DNA of 64,000 nucleotides from Streptomyces triculaminicus (GCF_017349075.1 NZ_JAFMOF010000003.1:434001-498000), one strand, 5' to 3'; counted from the first letter of the stretch, positions 43,355-52,203 are shown. The notes: generated by a model from the letters alone, not told the origin. Made by a program: numbers and translations.

Positions 43355-43998
43355 GTCACCGCCTGGAGGTCCCGCCAGCGCTCCCGCCACTCCTGCTCGT
43401 TGCCGTCGAGGGCCCAGACGATGCAGCGCACGACGGCCCAGGTGGGGATGCGCCGGCCGCGGAACACGTCGCCCAGCGACGAGTGGCTGACCGTGGTGGG
43501 CAGCGCGTCGTTGCCGCGGATCCGGTCCGCGATCTGCCGCAACGACGGGTTGCCCGCCTCTATCCGTAGCCGCCGCAGGTCGGCGGCGAAGCCGGCGGCG
43601 CCTCGCGAGGGTCCGATGCCGGACTGCTGCGGCAGCGGCGCTCGTTCCACCACCGGCGCGCTCGGGAGCGGCTCGCGGGGAGCGGGTACGACCGGGCGCC
43701 GGTGGCGGTTCGCCTCCAGCTCCGCCTCCGTCGCCGTGCGCTTCATCAGCCACTCCACCGGATCCCCGCCCCAGGCCGTGACCAGGGCGCCCAGGACCGG
43801 GCGCGTCGGTACGCGCCGGCCGCGCAGGGCCGCGTAGAGGGTGGAGCGGGGTATGTGCGCCCGCGCGGCGATCTGATCGACCGTCGGGGCGTCGAAGCCG
43901 GCGGCGTCGCGCAGGGCGCGGAGTTCGAGGGCGAACCGGGCCAAGGGTCCGTCGGCCGAATCCAGGTGCGTGAGCCGTCTGGGCATGTCGTCCCCCAT
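43339..43998 (-). CDS. DNA-binding protein with two XRE-like HTH segments
   Basis: This 219-residue protein starts at ATG 43998 (ATG 43986 is an alternative). It has two similar halves. The first is VDQIAARAHIPRSTLYAALRGRR followed by VPTRPVLGALVTAWGGDPVEW; the second is LRQIADRIRGND then LGDVFRGRRIPTWAVVRCIVWALDG. Each has a helix-turn-helix followed by a GRRxPT turn, so the gene looks like an internal duplication. The linker is Pro-rich. Similar Streptomyces proteins are annotated XRE regulators. Target unknown. Confidence 0.75.
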   Translation of the reverse strand: MGDDMPRRLTHLDSADGPLARFALELRALRDAAGFDAPTVDQIAARAHIPRSTLYAALRGRRVPTRPVLGALVTAWGGDPVEWLMKRTATEAELEANRHRRPVVPAPREPLPSAPVVERAPLPQQSGIGPSRGAAGFAADLRRLRIEAGNPSLRQIADRIRGNDALPTTVSHSSLGDVFRGRRIPTWAVVRCIVWALDGNEQEWRERWRDLQAVTYGIR

Positions 43999-44176
43999 TG
44001 TCGCCGATTGGGCGCGTATTGTAGTCGTATTGTCTCGTTCGATTGAACAGGGGCAGACGGTCAATACATGCTGGTGGCGCGGAAGTTGACAAGCCGCCAG
44101 TGTCCCCGGCCTCGCGAGCACAAGAGGACACAGGCGGCCCAGCCAGCCGATGTCATCGGCGGGAAGGACGGACCGG

Positions 44177-44401
44177 ATGGGTCAGTCGCTCTCTTATCGT
44201 CCCCTACGGCCCCCGTGGAAGCGCAAGCCGTTCCCGGATATCGCCGTCGTGGTGGTGGTCGTCATCGTCGTGCTGGGCGCGGGTCTCGCGCTGCCCGGTG
44301 ACCGGGTCGCCGCCTTTACGGGGCTCTTCGGCGCCGTCGCCAACCTGGTGGTGCTGACGCGTCACGGGAAGGGCGGGGCGGGCGTCCGCTCCCATTCCTG
44401 A
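44177..44401 (+). CDS. Small single-span membrane protein
   Basis: This 74-residue protein begins MGQSLSYRPLRPPWKRKPFPD, then has a very hydrophobic helix (IAVVVVVVIVVLGAGLALP) and a second weaker one (AAFTGLFGAVANLVVL), ending GKGGAGVRSHS. No clear ribosome site is seen; ATG 44150 would extend it by nine residues. I do not recognise the family. Confidence 0.5.
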   Translation: MGQSLSYRPLRPPWKRKPFPDIAVVVVVVIVVLGAGLALPGDRVAAFTGLFGAVANLVVLTRHGKGGAGVRSHS

Positions 44402-44409
44402 CGCCGGTC

Positions 44410-44444
44410 GAGAAGGGGCGGAACCTGAGGTTCCGTCCCTTCTC
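44410..44444 (+). terminator. Hairpin terminator after the small membrane protein gene
   Basis: A 15-bp stem (GAGAAGGGGCGGAAC against GTTCCGTCCCTTCTC, one mismatch) with loop CTGAG lies nine bases past the stop. Confidence 0.7.
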
Positions 44445-44547
44445 CCGCCCTGCCCAACCGTTATGTTCCGAGGCTTGTCTTTACTTTTTCTTTGCTGTTG
44501 ACTCGAGCGGCTGTACCCACCCCCCAATGCTCGAAGGAACCTTTTTC

Positions 44548-45057
44548 GTGAAGCGCACCGCCCGTGTCACCCGCTCCCTTTCCGCCCTCGCCGTGGCCGG
44601 CCTGGCGCTGACCGCCGTGACCGGCTGCAGCACCGAGGACGTCAGGAAGGCGGCCGGGAAGGAGGAGGGCACCGAGGGCAGGAAGTCGGTCGAGGAGAAG
44701 GCCTCCGACGCCAAGAAGAAGGTCGAGGACAAGGCCGTGGACACGGTCGACAAGGCCGTGGGCGGGAGCTTCGAGGTCACCTACGAGGTCACCGGCTCCG
44801 TCGACTCGGTCGACTTCAACGAGGGCAAGGGCTCGGCGGCCAAGCCGGACTTCACCACCGAGGAGAAGCCGAAGACGCCGTGGAAGAAGACGGTCACCCT
44901 CAAGGGCATCGAGTCCCCGACCGTGAGCGCGATGGTCACCGAGGGCGAGGGCGGCTGCAAGATCACGTACAAGGGCAAGGTCCTGGACGAGAAGACCGCC
45001 AAGGCCTCGGACACGGGCCTGGCGCTGTGCAACGCCGTCTCGCCGCTCGGCCAGTAG
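44548..45057 (+). CDS. MmpS-like secreted lipoprotein
   Basis: Starting at GTG 44548 the protein has 169 residues: MKRTARVTRS, a hydrophobic core LSALAVAGLALTAVTG and a lipobox VTGC, with lipidation at Cys27. An ATG at 44527 is possible but the GTG fits a signal peptide better. A Lys/Glu-rich helix (VEEKASDAKKKVEDKAVD) links to a beta-rich domain with VTYEVTGSVDSVDF, TPWKKTV and GCKITYKGKVLDEKTA, the pattern of MmpS accessory proteins. Two cysteines (GGCKI and ALCNA) may pair. No MmpL partner is in the window. Confidence 0.75.
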   Translation: MKRTARVTRSLSALAVAGLALTAVTGCSTEDVRKAAGKEEGTEGRKSVEEKASDAKKKVEDKAVDTVDKAVGGSFEVTYEVTGSVDSVDFNEGKGSAAKPDFTTEEKPKTPWKKTVTLKGIESPTVSAMVTEGEGGCKITYKGKVLDEKTAKASDTGLALCNAVSPLGQ

Positions 45058-45113
45058 TCCCCGCTCGGCCGGCAGTCCCGCTCGGCCGGCAGTCCCCGCT
45101 GGGTCAGCAGTCC
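45043..45113 (+). repeat. Four imperfect 18-bp tandem repeats
   Basis: Units like CCGCTCGGCCGGCAGTCC occur four times in a row (18, 18, 17 and 18 bases). The first unit covers the last codons and stop of the lipoprotein gene, so the array grew from the gene's 3' end. Confidence 0.8.
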
Positions 45114-45138
45114 CCGGTCGCCGCGGGAGGGGGCCCGT

Positions 45139-46011
45139 TCACACCTCCTCTCGCAGCAACCGCACGTACACCGCTGAGAACAGCCCTCCCACCAGCAACA
45201 GCAGCAGCGCCACCGCCGTGCCGTAGCCGATCAGGGACTTCAGGAACGCCTGGTCGTACATGAACACCGGCAGCGTCTGGCTGCGGTTGCCCGGCCCGCC
45301 CCGCGTCATCGCCCAGATGAGGCCGAAGACCGACAGTGTCTGCAGGGTGTTGAGCATCAGGTTCGTGCCGATCGAGCGGCGGATCATCGGCAGGGTGATG
45401 TGCCAGAAGCGGCGCACGCCGCTCGCCCCGTCGACCTCCGCCGCCTCCGTCACGTCCCGGGGGATCTCCGCGAGCGCGGCCGAGTAGACCAGCATCGAGA
45501 AGGCCGTGCCCCGCCAGACGTTGGCGAACGAGACGGCCAGGATCGGCAGGGTGAACAGCCAGTTCTGGCCGGGCAGGCCCAGCCCCTCCAGGACGGCGTT
45601 CAGCGTGCCCTCCCGGGTGAAGAACGTGTAGAGCAGGAAACCGGCGACGATCTCCGGGAGCACCCACGCGGCGATCACCACCGTGCCCGTCAGCGTCCGC
45701 ACCGCCTTCGAGGCGCGTCGCATCAGGGCGGCGAGGGCGAAGCCCAGGGTGTTCTGGCCGACGATCGACGACAGGACCGTGAAGACCAGGGTCAGCAGCA
45801 CCGCGTGGGCGAAGTCGTCGTCGGCGAAGGCGCGCCGGAAGTTGGCGAGGCCGACGAACGAGGCCGAGGCCTGGCCCGAGAGCTGGGTGTCGGTGAAGGC
45901 CAGGACGACGCAGTAGCCGATCGGCCCGGCGAGGAAGAGCAGCAACAGCAGGGTGGCCGGGGCGAGAGGGAGCCAGCGCGGCAGACCGCCCGCGGCGTGG
46001 CGCGCGCTCAC
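45139..46011 (-). CDS. Carbohydrate ABC transporter permease (first, MalF-type)
   Basis: This 290-residue protein starts at GTG 46011, overlapping the stop of the binding-protein gene (GTGA). It has six membrane helices, beginning WLPLAPATLLLLLFLAGPIGYC, and the EAA loop EAAEVDGASGVRRFWHITLPMI. It is the MalF-type partner in a sugar importer. The expected MalG-type gene does not follow; it lies at 39960 instead. Confidence 0.9.
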   Translation of the reverse strand: MSARHAAGGLPRWLPLAPATLLLLLFLAGPIGYCVVLAFTDTQLSGQASASFVGLANFRRAFADDDFAHAVLLTLVFTVLSSIVGQNTLGFALAALMRRASKAVRTLTGTVVIAAWVLPEIVAGFLLYTFFTREGTLNAVLEGLGLPGQNWLFTLPILAVSFANVWRGTAFSMLVYSAALAEIPRDVTEAAEVDGASGVRRFWHITLPMIRRSIGTNLMLNTLQTLSVFGLIWAMTRGGPGNRSQTLPVFMYDQAFLKSLIGYGTAVALLLLLVGGLFSAVYVRLLREEV

Positions 46012-47372
46012 CGGGCCGTCACGCCCGCCGGGCCCGCGATCGAGCGCAGCCGCTCGTCGTAGCGCCGGGCGGCCTGCGCCGCGTCGGCGTCGCCGGTCGT
46101 GACGGACTCCATGGCCTCCTGGATGGCGTTGGAGACCTGCGGGTAGACCGGCAGCGCCGGGCGGTGGTGGGTGACCTGGACGAGGTCGGTGAAGAAGGAG
46201 ATGCCCGGCATCGACGTGCGGTAGGCGGAAGCCGCGGCCACGTCGTCGCGCACGGCGATCTGCGCGTCCCGCACGGTCCAGTCGGTGGCGTTGGCGGGGC
46301 TCTGCAGGGTTTCGACGAGCTGCCAGGCGAGGTCGGCCCGGGGTGACTTGGCGCTCACCGACCAGGCCCAGCCGCCGGAGAGGCTGACGCGCCCGGGTGC
46401 CGTGCCGTCCCGCGTGGGGAAGGCCGTCCGCCCCATCACCTTCGACCACTGGGGCCAGGGCCGGGCCCCGGAGGGGAGCCAGAACTTGCCGAGCCAGGAG
46501 CCGTCCAGGGCGATGGCGAGCTTGCCGCCCGGCAGCCAGTCGGTGGTCACCCGGGTGCCGATGGTGGGGGAGAGGGCGTCCGACGGCTCGGGGCCCAGTT
46601 TCTCGGCGTAGACGGTCCGCACGAACTCCAGCGCGTCGCGGAAGCCCGCCCCGCCCGTCACCCACTTCTTCGACGACGGCTCGTAGAGCGGGTCGGCCCC
46701 GGTGCCGTACGCCAGCATCTCGAAGCCCTGCATCGAGGCGGCCTCGCCGGCGCCCTTGCCGGTGTAGACGTTGAGGGGGATCACCCCGGGCAGCTTGCGC
46801 TTGAGCGTACGGGCGGCGTCCAGGACGTCGTTCCAGGTCTTCGGGTGCCAGTCGGCCGGCAGACCGGCGCGGGCGAAGAGCTCCTTGTTGAACCACAGGG
46901 CGCGGGTGTCGGTGCCGTCCGGCACCCCGTACGTCTTCCCGTCCTCCGCCCGCACCGACGCCTTCGCGGCCGGCGCGAAGCGGCCCCACTGCTTCCAGCC
47001 GGCCAACCTGTCGTCCAGGGCTCTCAAGTAGCCGCTCTTGACGTCGGAGTTGAGGACGAAGGTGTCCTCGTGCACGACGTCCGGTGCGGTCTTGGGCGAC
47101 CGCATCATCTGCTGGACCTTGGCGTAGTAGTCGTCCTGGGTGGCCTGGACGGGGATGAGCCGGAGCTTCTTGCCTTCGTGCTCCCGCTCGAACTGCTTCT
47201 TGATCACGGCCAGATAGTCGTCCATGAGCCGGACCTTGTTGTCCGTGCTGCGCGGATAGACGACCTTCACGGTATCCGGGTCACCACCGGAGTCGCCGCA
47301 GGCGGTGAGCGTCGCGAGGGCGGCGAGGGCGGTGAGGGCTGCGACGAGGGGTACGGGGCTGGTGGGGCGCAC
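46008..47372 (-). CDS. Extracellular sugar-binding lipoprotein of an ABC importer
   Basis: This 454-residue protein starts at GTG 47372, with AGGAGG eight bases upstream. The signal peptide ends in the lipobox LTAC (Cys25). The mature part is a type 1 binding protein: VKVVYPRSTDNKVRLMDDYL, APDVVHEDTFVLNSDVKSG, DGTDTRALWFNKELF and ALDGSWLGKFWLPSG. Sugar identity is unknown. It is the first gene of an importer operon with the permease at 45139. Confidence 0.9.
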   Translation of the reverse strand: MRPTSPVPLVAALTALAALATLTACGDSGGDPDTVKVVYPRSTDNKVRLMDDYLAVIKKQFEREHEGKKLRLIPVQATQDDYYAKVQQMMRSPKTAPDVVHEDTFVLNSDVKSGYLRALDDRLAGWKQWGRFAPAAKASVRAEDGKTYGVPDGTDTRALWFNKELFARAGLPADWHPKTWNDVLDAARTLKRKLPGVIPLNVYTGKGAGEAASMQGFEMLAYGTGADPLYEPSSKKWVTGGAGFRDALEFVRTVYAEKLGPEPSDALSPTIGTRVTTDWLPGGKLAIALDGSWLGKFWLPSGARPWPQWSKVMGRTAFPTRDGTAPGRVSLSGGWAWSVSAKSPRADLAWQLVETLQSPANATDWTVRDAQIAVRDDVAAASAYRTSMPGISFFTDLVQVTHHRPALPVYPQVSNAIQEAMESVTTGDADAAQAARRYDERLRSIAGPAGVTAR

Positions 47373-47447
47373 GGCACGACCTCCTGCACCTTGGGATGTC
47401 GAGTCGTACGTACCCCGGCGGCCCCGCCGCACGCGCCCGGGCTGCCC

Positions 47448-48164
47448 TCAGCGCCTGCCGGCCCAGCGGTAGAGCAACTCGGGCCGGCCTATCTGCCCGT
47501 ACTGCGGGGCCCGTCCGGCCCGTCCGGTGTCCACGAGGTACTCCAGGTAGCGCCGCGCTGTGATCCGCGAGACGCCCACGGAGGTCGCGGCCGCCCCCGA
47601 CGAGAGGCCGCCGTCGCCGGCCGACCGCAGGGTCTCGGTGACGGCCTGCAGGGTGTCCACGGCCAGCCCCTTGGGCAGCGCCACCGGCTGCGGCGCACGC
47701 AGCGCGCCGAGCGCCCGGTCCACCTCCTCCTGCCCGCTCGCCTCCCCGGCGGCGGCCCGGAACTCCGCGTACCGCACGAGGCGGTCGCGGAGGGTGGAGA
47801 ACGTGAACGGCTTGAGCACGTACTGGACGACGCCCAGCGACACCCCCTCGCGCACCACGGCCAGGTCGCGGGCGGAGGTGACGGCGATGACGTCCGCGGC
47901 GTGCCCGGCCGCGCGCAGCGAGCGCACCAGCTGCAGGCCGTGGCCGTCGGGCAGGTAGAGGTCCAGCAGGAGCAGGTCGATGGCCGTGCGCTTGAGGAAC
48001 TGCGAGGCGTCGCACCGCGAGTGCGCCACGCCCGCGACCGTGAACCCGGGCACCCGGCCCACGTACAGCGCGTGGGCGTCGGCGGCCACGGGATCGTCCT
48101 CGACGACGAGCACCCGGATCGGGGGCGCGGCCGCTCCCGGCAGCGGTCTCGGGCTCGTGCTCAT
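47448..48164 (-). CDS. Response regulator, CitB/DcuR type
   Basis: This 238-residue protein starts at ATG 48164, overlapping the kinase stop as ATGA. The receiver domain has acidic pair E22/D23, the phospho-acceptor D68 in LLLLDLYLP, then VIAVTSARD and VLKPFTFSTL. The C-terminal winged HTH includes SSGAAATSVGVSRITARRYLE (as a region). Family members control C4-dicarboxylate or citrate uptake. The dicarboxylate symporter at 49917, divergent from the kinase, is the obvious target. Confidence 0.92.
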   Translation of the reverse strand: MSTSPRPLPGAAAPPIRVLVVEDDPVAADAHALYVGRVPGFTVAGVAHSRCDASQFLKRTAIDLLLLDLYLPDGHGLQLVRSLRAAGHAADVIAVTSARDLAVVREGVSLGVVQYVLKPFTFSTLRDRLVRYAEFRAAAGEASGQEEVDRALGALRAPQPVALPKGLAVDTLQAVTETLRSAGDGGLSSGAAATSVGVSRITARRYLEYLVDTGRAGRAPQYGQIGRPELLYRWAGRR

Positions 48165-49792
48165 GCGGGGACTCCTTCGGACGTACGGACACTCAGGGGC
48201 AGCCGGACCGTGAACTCGGCCCCGCCGCAGGGGGAGACGCCGAGGGCGACCGTGCCGCCGTTGCGGCGGACGGCCTGCTTCACGAGCGCCAGCCCGAGCC
48301 CGCGGCCGTGCGGCGCGGGCCCCGGCGACTTGGTGGACCAGCCGCGCCGGAACACCTCGTCCACGGCGTCGGCCGCGACGCCGGGGCCGCTGTCGCCGAC
48401 CCTCAGCAGCAGTTCGCCGCCCTCGGCGCACACGGTGACGACGACCCGGCCGGGGCGGTGGGCGTCGCGGGCCGCCTCGACGGCGTTGTCGACGAGGTTG
48501 CCGAGGACGGTGACCAGGTCGCGGGCGGGCAGGCCGGGCGGCAGGAGCCCGTCGTCGACGCGGGTGTCGTCGGCCAGGACGAGCTCCACGCCCTGCTCGT
48601 TGGCCTGGGCGGCCTTGCCCAGCAGCAGCGCGGCCAGGACCGGTTCGGCGACGGCGGCGACGACCCGGTCGGTCAGGGCCTGGGCCAGCTCGAGCTCGGC
48701 GGTGGCGAAGTCCACGGCCTCGTCGGCGCGGCCGAGCTCGATGAGGGAGACCACCGCGTGCAGCCGGTTGGCGGCCTCGTGCGCCTGCGAGCGCAGCGCC
48801 TCGGCGAAGCCGCGGACGGAGTCCAGCTCGCCGGACAGCGCCTGCAGTTCGGTGTGGTCGCGCAGGGTCACCACCGTGCCGTGCCGCTCCCCGCCGGAGA
48901 CGGGCGAGGTGTTGACCACCACGATCCGCTCGGCGGTCAGGTGCACCTCGTCGACGCGCGGCCCGGGGGCCAGCAGGGCCTCGGTGACGGACGGCGTGAG
49001 CCCGAGGGCGTCCACGCGGCGGCCGACGACGTCGCCGTGCAGGCCCAGCAGCTCCCGCCCGGCGTCGTTGATCAGCGCGATGCGCCGGCTCCCGTCCAGC
49101 ATCAGCAGCCCCTCGCGCACCGCGTGCAGCGCGGCCTCGTGGTAGTCGCGCATGCGGCCGAGCTCGGCGGCGTTCATGCCGTGGGTCTGGCGGCGCAGCC
49201 GGGAGTTGAGGAGGTACGTCCCGGCCCCGCCGAGGGCGAGCACGGACAGCGCCACCACGAACAGCACGGTCAGCTGGCGGCGCACCTCTGCGCTGATCGC
49301 GTCCACGGTGATGCCGGCGCTGACCAGCGCGGTGACGCCGGCGGAACCGCCCCGCACGGGCACGACGGCCCGCACGGACGGGCCCAGCGTGCCGGTGTAC
49401 GTCTCCGAGAACGCCTGCCCGCGCAGGGCGGGGCCCGTGTGGCCGAGGAAGCGCTCGCCGATCCGGAGCGGGTCGGGGTGGGTCCAGCGGACCCCGCCCG
49501 GGCTCATGATCGTCACGAAGTCGACGCCGGTGTCGTGGCGCACCCGCTCGGCGTACGGCTGCAGCGCCGCGCTGGGATCGGGCGTACGCACCGCCGCGCG
49601 CACGGCGGGGGACGCGGCGACGGCGGCCGCGGCGGCCGTGACCTGCCGGCGGGCAGCCTCCTGGGCCTGACCGCGTCCGGAGACGTAGGCGAAGACCGCG
49701 CAGGCGGCCACCACGGCGGTGACCAGCACGATCTGCATCGCGAAGAGCCGGCCGGCCAGGCTGCGGGGGCGGCGTATGCGAGGTTTGCGCAT
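48161..49792 (-). CDS. Sensor histidine kinase, CitA/DcuS type
   Basis: This 543-residue protein starts at ATG 49792 (MRKPRIRRPRSL). TM1 is about residues 15-37. A periplasmic PAS-like domain of about 140 residues includes DTGVDFVTIMSPGGVRWTHP and HTGPALRGQAF, typical citrate/C4-dicarboxylate sensing motifs. TM2 is LTVLFVVALSVLALGGAG. A cytoplasmic PAS is followed by the phospho-acceptor helix AHEAANRLHAVVSLIELG, N-box NLVDNAVEAA and GDSGPGV plus GRGLGLALVKQ. It probably senses an external organic acid and phosphorylates the 47448 product. Confidence 0.92.
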   Translation of the reverse strand: MRKPRIRRPRSLAGRLFAMQIVLVTAVVAACAVFAYVSGRGQAQEAARRQVTAAAAAVAASPAVRAAVRTPDPSAALQPYAERVRHDTGVDFVTIMSPGGVRWTHPDPLRIGERFLGHTGPALRGQAFSETYTGTLGPSVRAVVPVRGGSAGVTALVSAGITVDAISAEVRRQLTVLFVVALSVLALGGAGTYLLNSRLRRQTHGMNAAELGRMRDYHEAALHAVREGLLMLDGSRRIALINDAGRELLGLHGDVVGRRVDALGLTPSVTEALLAPGPRVDEVHLTAERIVVVNTSPVSGGERHGTVVTLRDHTELQALSGELDSVRGFAEALRSQAHEAANRLHAVVSLIELGRADEAVDFATAELELAQALTDRVVAAVAEPVLAALLLGKAAQANEQGVELVLADDTRVDDGLLPPGLPARDLVTVLGNLVDNAVEAARDAHRPGRVVVTVCAEGGELLLRVGDSGPGVAADAVDEVFRRGWSTKSPGPAPHGRGLGLALVKQAVRRNGGTVALGVSPCGGAEFTVRLPLSVRTSEGVPA

Positions 49793-49808
49793 GGCGGACA
49801 GTGTGCCT

Positions 49809-49841
49809 GCCCTTGCGTTCGTGAACGTAATGCACGCAAGG
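49809..49841. promoter_or_regulatory. Inverted repeat in the kinase/symporter divergent region
   Basis: Perfect 9-bp arms CCCTTGCGT and ACGCAAGGG are separated by 15 bases. The pair lies between the divergent kinase and symporter genes, a fitting place for a response-regulator site. Confidence 0.5.
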
Positions 49842-49916
49842 GTGACCGCCGTCACATCCGCGTGCATAGTCTCCGCGACGACGTACGGACGCGTCCAGGC
49901 ACACGAGGAGACAACC

Positions 49917-51284
49917 GTGGCAGTGCAGTCCCCATCGGCCGGCCGCAGGCCCGACCGGACCCATTACCTCTATCTCGCCGTGATCGGCGCGGTGCTCGCG
50001 GGCATCGTGGTCGGCTTCGCGGCACCCGGCGTCGCGGTCGACCTCAAGCCGCTGGGCACCGGCTTCGTCAACCTGATCAAGATGATGATCTCGCCCGTCA
50101 TCTTCTGCACGATCGTGCTCGGCATCGGATCGGTGCGCAAGGCCGCGAAGGTCGGCGCGGTGGGCGGGCTCGCGCTCGGCTACTTCCTGCTGATGTCCAC
50201 CGTCGCCCTCGCCATCGGTCTGGTCGTCGGCAACCTCCTGGAGCCCGGCAGCGGCCTCCACCTGACGGACTCCCTCCGGCACGCGGGCGAGGCCCAGGCC
50301 AAGGGCGCCGCCCACGAGTCGACCTCCGCCTTCCTGCTCGGCATCATCCCGACCACCATGGTCTCCGCCTTCACCGGCGGCCAGGTGCTGCAGACCCTGC
50401 TCGTCGCGCTGCTCTGCGGCTTCGCCCTGCAGGCCATGGGCCCGGCCGGCGAACCGGTGCTGCGCGGCATCGGCCACATCCAGAAGCTGGTCTTCCGCGT
50501 CCTCGGCATGATCATGTGGGCGGCGCCGGTGGGCGCGTTCGGCGCGATCGCGGCGGTGGTCGGGGCGACGGGCGTCGACGCCCTGAAGTCCCTGGCCGTC
50601 ATCATGATCGGCTTCTACACCACCTGTCTGATCTTCGTGATCGTGGTGCTGGGCACGCTGCTGCGCCTGGTGGCGGGGGTCAACATCTTCACCCTGCTCA
50701 AGTACCTGGGGCGCGAGTTCCTGCTGATCCTGTCGACGTCGTCGTCCGAGTCGGCGCTGCCGCGACTGATCGCGAAGATGGAGCACCTGGGCGTCAGCCG
50801 CCCGGTCGTCGGCATCACCGTCCCCACGGGGTACTCCTTCAACCTCGACGGCACGGCCATCTACCTGACGATGTCGTCGCTGTTCGTCGCCGAGGCCATG
50901 GGGCAGCCGCTCTCGGTGAGCCAGCAGATCTCCCTGCTGCTGTTCATGATCGTTGCGTCGAAGGGCGCGGCCGGAGTGACGGGAGCCGGGCTCGCCACCC
51001 TCGCGGGCGGCCTGCAGTCGCACCGCCCCGAGCTGGTCGACGGCGTCGGTCTGATCGTCGGCATCGACCGCTTCATGAGCGAGGCCCGCGCCATGACCAA
51101 CTTCGCGGGCAACGCGGTGGCCACCGTCCTGATCGGCACCTGGACCAAGGAGATCGACAAGGAGCGGATGGCCGAGGTCCTCGCCGGCCGGGCCCCCTTC
51201 GACGAGGCGACCCTGCTCGACGACGCCCACGGCCACGGCGAGGCCCCGGACCCCTCGGGAGAAAGGGAGCCGGTACCGGCGTAA
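49917..51284 (+). CDS. Dicarboxylate/cation symporter (DctA family)
   Basis: This 455-residue transporter starts at GTG 49917 with GAGGAG seven bases upstream. It has the DAACS-family signatures FVNLIKMMISPVIFCTIVLGI, the serine-rich reentrant loop LSTSSSESALPRLIAKME, PTGYSFNLDGTAIYLTMSSLF and FMSEARAMTNFAGNAVATVLI. It imports succinate, fumarate or malate with sodium or protons. It is divergent from a CitA/DcuS-like two-component system, its likely regulator. A His-rich tail (DDAHGHGEAPDP) is unusual but short. Confidence 0.93.
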   Translation: MAVQSPSAGRRPDRTHYLYLAVIGAVLAGIVVGFAAPGVAVDLKPLGTGFVNLIKMMISPVIFCTIVLGIGSVRKAAKVGAVGGLALGYFLLMSTVALAIGLVVGNLLEPGSGLHLTDSLRHAGEAQAKGAAHESTSAFLLGIIPTTMVSAFTGGQVLQTLLVALLCGFALQAMGPAGEPVLRGIGHIQKLVFRVLGMIMWAAPVGAFGAIAAVVGATGVDALKSLAVIMIGFYTTCLIFVIVVLGTLLRLVAGVNIFTLLKYLGREFLLILSTSSSESALPRLIAKMEHLGVSRPVVGITVPTGYSFNLDGTAIYLTMSSLFVAEAMGQPLSVSQQISLLLFMIVASKGAAGVTGAGLATLAGGLQSHRPELVDGVGLIVGIDRFMSEARAMTNFAGNAVATVLIGTWTKEIDKERMAEVLAGRAPFDEATLLDDAHGHGEAPDPSGEREPVPA

Positions 51285-51288
51285 GGGC

Positions 51289-52017
51289 TCAGTCGCGCCG
51301 GCCCCGGGGGCCCTGGCGGGTCCTGGCCAGCCACTCCGGCGCCGGCTCGGCGGCGTCGCCGTATGCGTCGTGCCAGTTCCACCATTCGTACGGCGGGGTC
51401 CGGGGATAGTCCTCGGGGGAGTCCTCCCATGTCTCCTGCCGCCCGAGCGCCGTCATGTCGAGGTAGCTCCAGGTGCTCCCCAGTGCCTCGTCGCCGCGGG
51501 CGTTGATGAAATAGGTGCGATAGACCCTGTCGCCGTCGCGGATGAACGCGTTCGTGCCGTGCCACTCGTTCACACCGAAGTCGGCGTCGAAGGTGTCGGT
51601 GATCGTGTACCAGGGCATCGTCCAGCCCATCCGCCCCTTAACCCGCTCGATGTCCGGCTGCGGCGCGCGCGAGGCGAAGACGAGCGTGGTGTCGCGGGCG
51701 TTCAGATGGGCGAGGTGGCCGACGTGGTCGGCGACCATCGAGCACCCGCGACAGGCGTGCTCGGGCCAGCCGAACACCCCGGGCTCGTGGAAGGCGCGGT
51801 AGACGATCAGCTGACGACGCCCCGCGAACAGGTCGAGCAGACCCACCCTGCCCTCGGGGCCGTCGAACGCGTACTCCTTCTCCACCGCCGTCCACGGCAT
51901 CCGCCGCCGCTTGGCGGCCAGCGCGTCACGCGCACGGGTCAGCCGCTTCTCCTCCACCAGCAGCTCCTGGCGCGCGGCCTCCCACTCCTGCGGCGGAACG
52001 ATCGGGGGAGTCTTCAT
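51289..52017 (-). CDS. DUF899 thioredoxin-like protein
   Basis: This 242-residue protein starts at ATG 52017 (MKTPPIVPPQEWEAARQELL). It carries LTRARDALAAKRRRMPW, LIVYRAFHE, the conserved cysteine pair HACRGCSMVADHVGHLAHLNAR (in parts) and WHGTNAFIRDGDRVYRTYF, the hallmarks of DUF899, a thioredoxin-fold family. The CxxC-like CRGC may be redox-active. Function is unknown. Its stop lies 5 bases from that of the convergent symporter. Confidence 0.88.
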   Translation of the reverse strand: MKTPPIVPPQEWEAARQELLVEEKRLTRARDALAAKRRRMPWTAVEKEYAFDGPEGRVGLLDLFAGRRQLIVYRAFHEPGVFGWPEHACRGCSMVADHVGHLAHLNARDTTLVFASRAPQPDIERVKGRMGWTMPWYTITDTFDADFGVNEWHGTNAFIRDGDRVYRTYFINARGDEALGSTWSYLDMTALGRQETWEDSPEDYPRTPPYEWWNWHDAYGDAAEPAPEWLARTRQGPRGRRD

Positions 52018-52203
52018 GATGGCGTTCACCCTCCGGTTGGAGCCGGCCCCCTGCGTCCAGGGTCGGCCGCCATCGCCCCGGGCGCACACCGAGCGCATGG
52101 CTTCGGCGTACGCCCTGGGCGCGGCGCCGACCCCATACAGCGGCGGGCCCCGGCAGTCCTCCGGGAGAGGGCGGCCGGGGCCCGGCTGAGGCTCGGGAGC
52201 CGG

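Noticed and set aside
47448..51236. Apparent giant minus-strand protein fused to the response regulator
   Set aside because: The upstream part is out-of-frame translation over the kinase and antisense to the symporter. The true regulator starts at ATG 48164 with an ATGA overlap.
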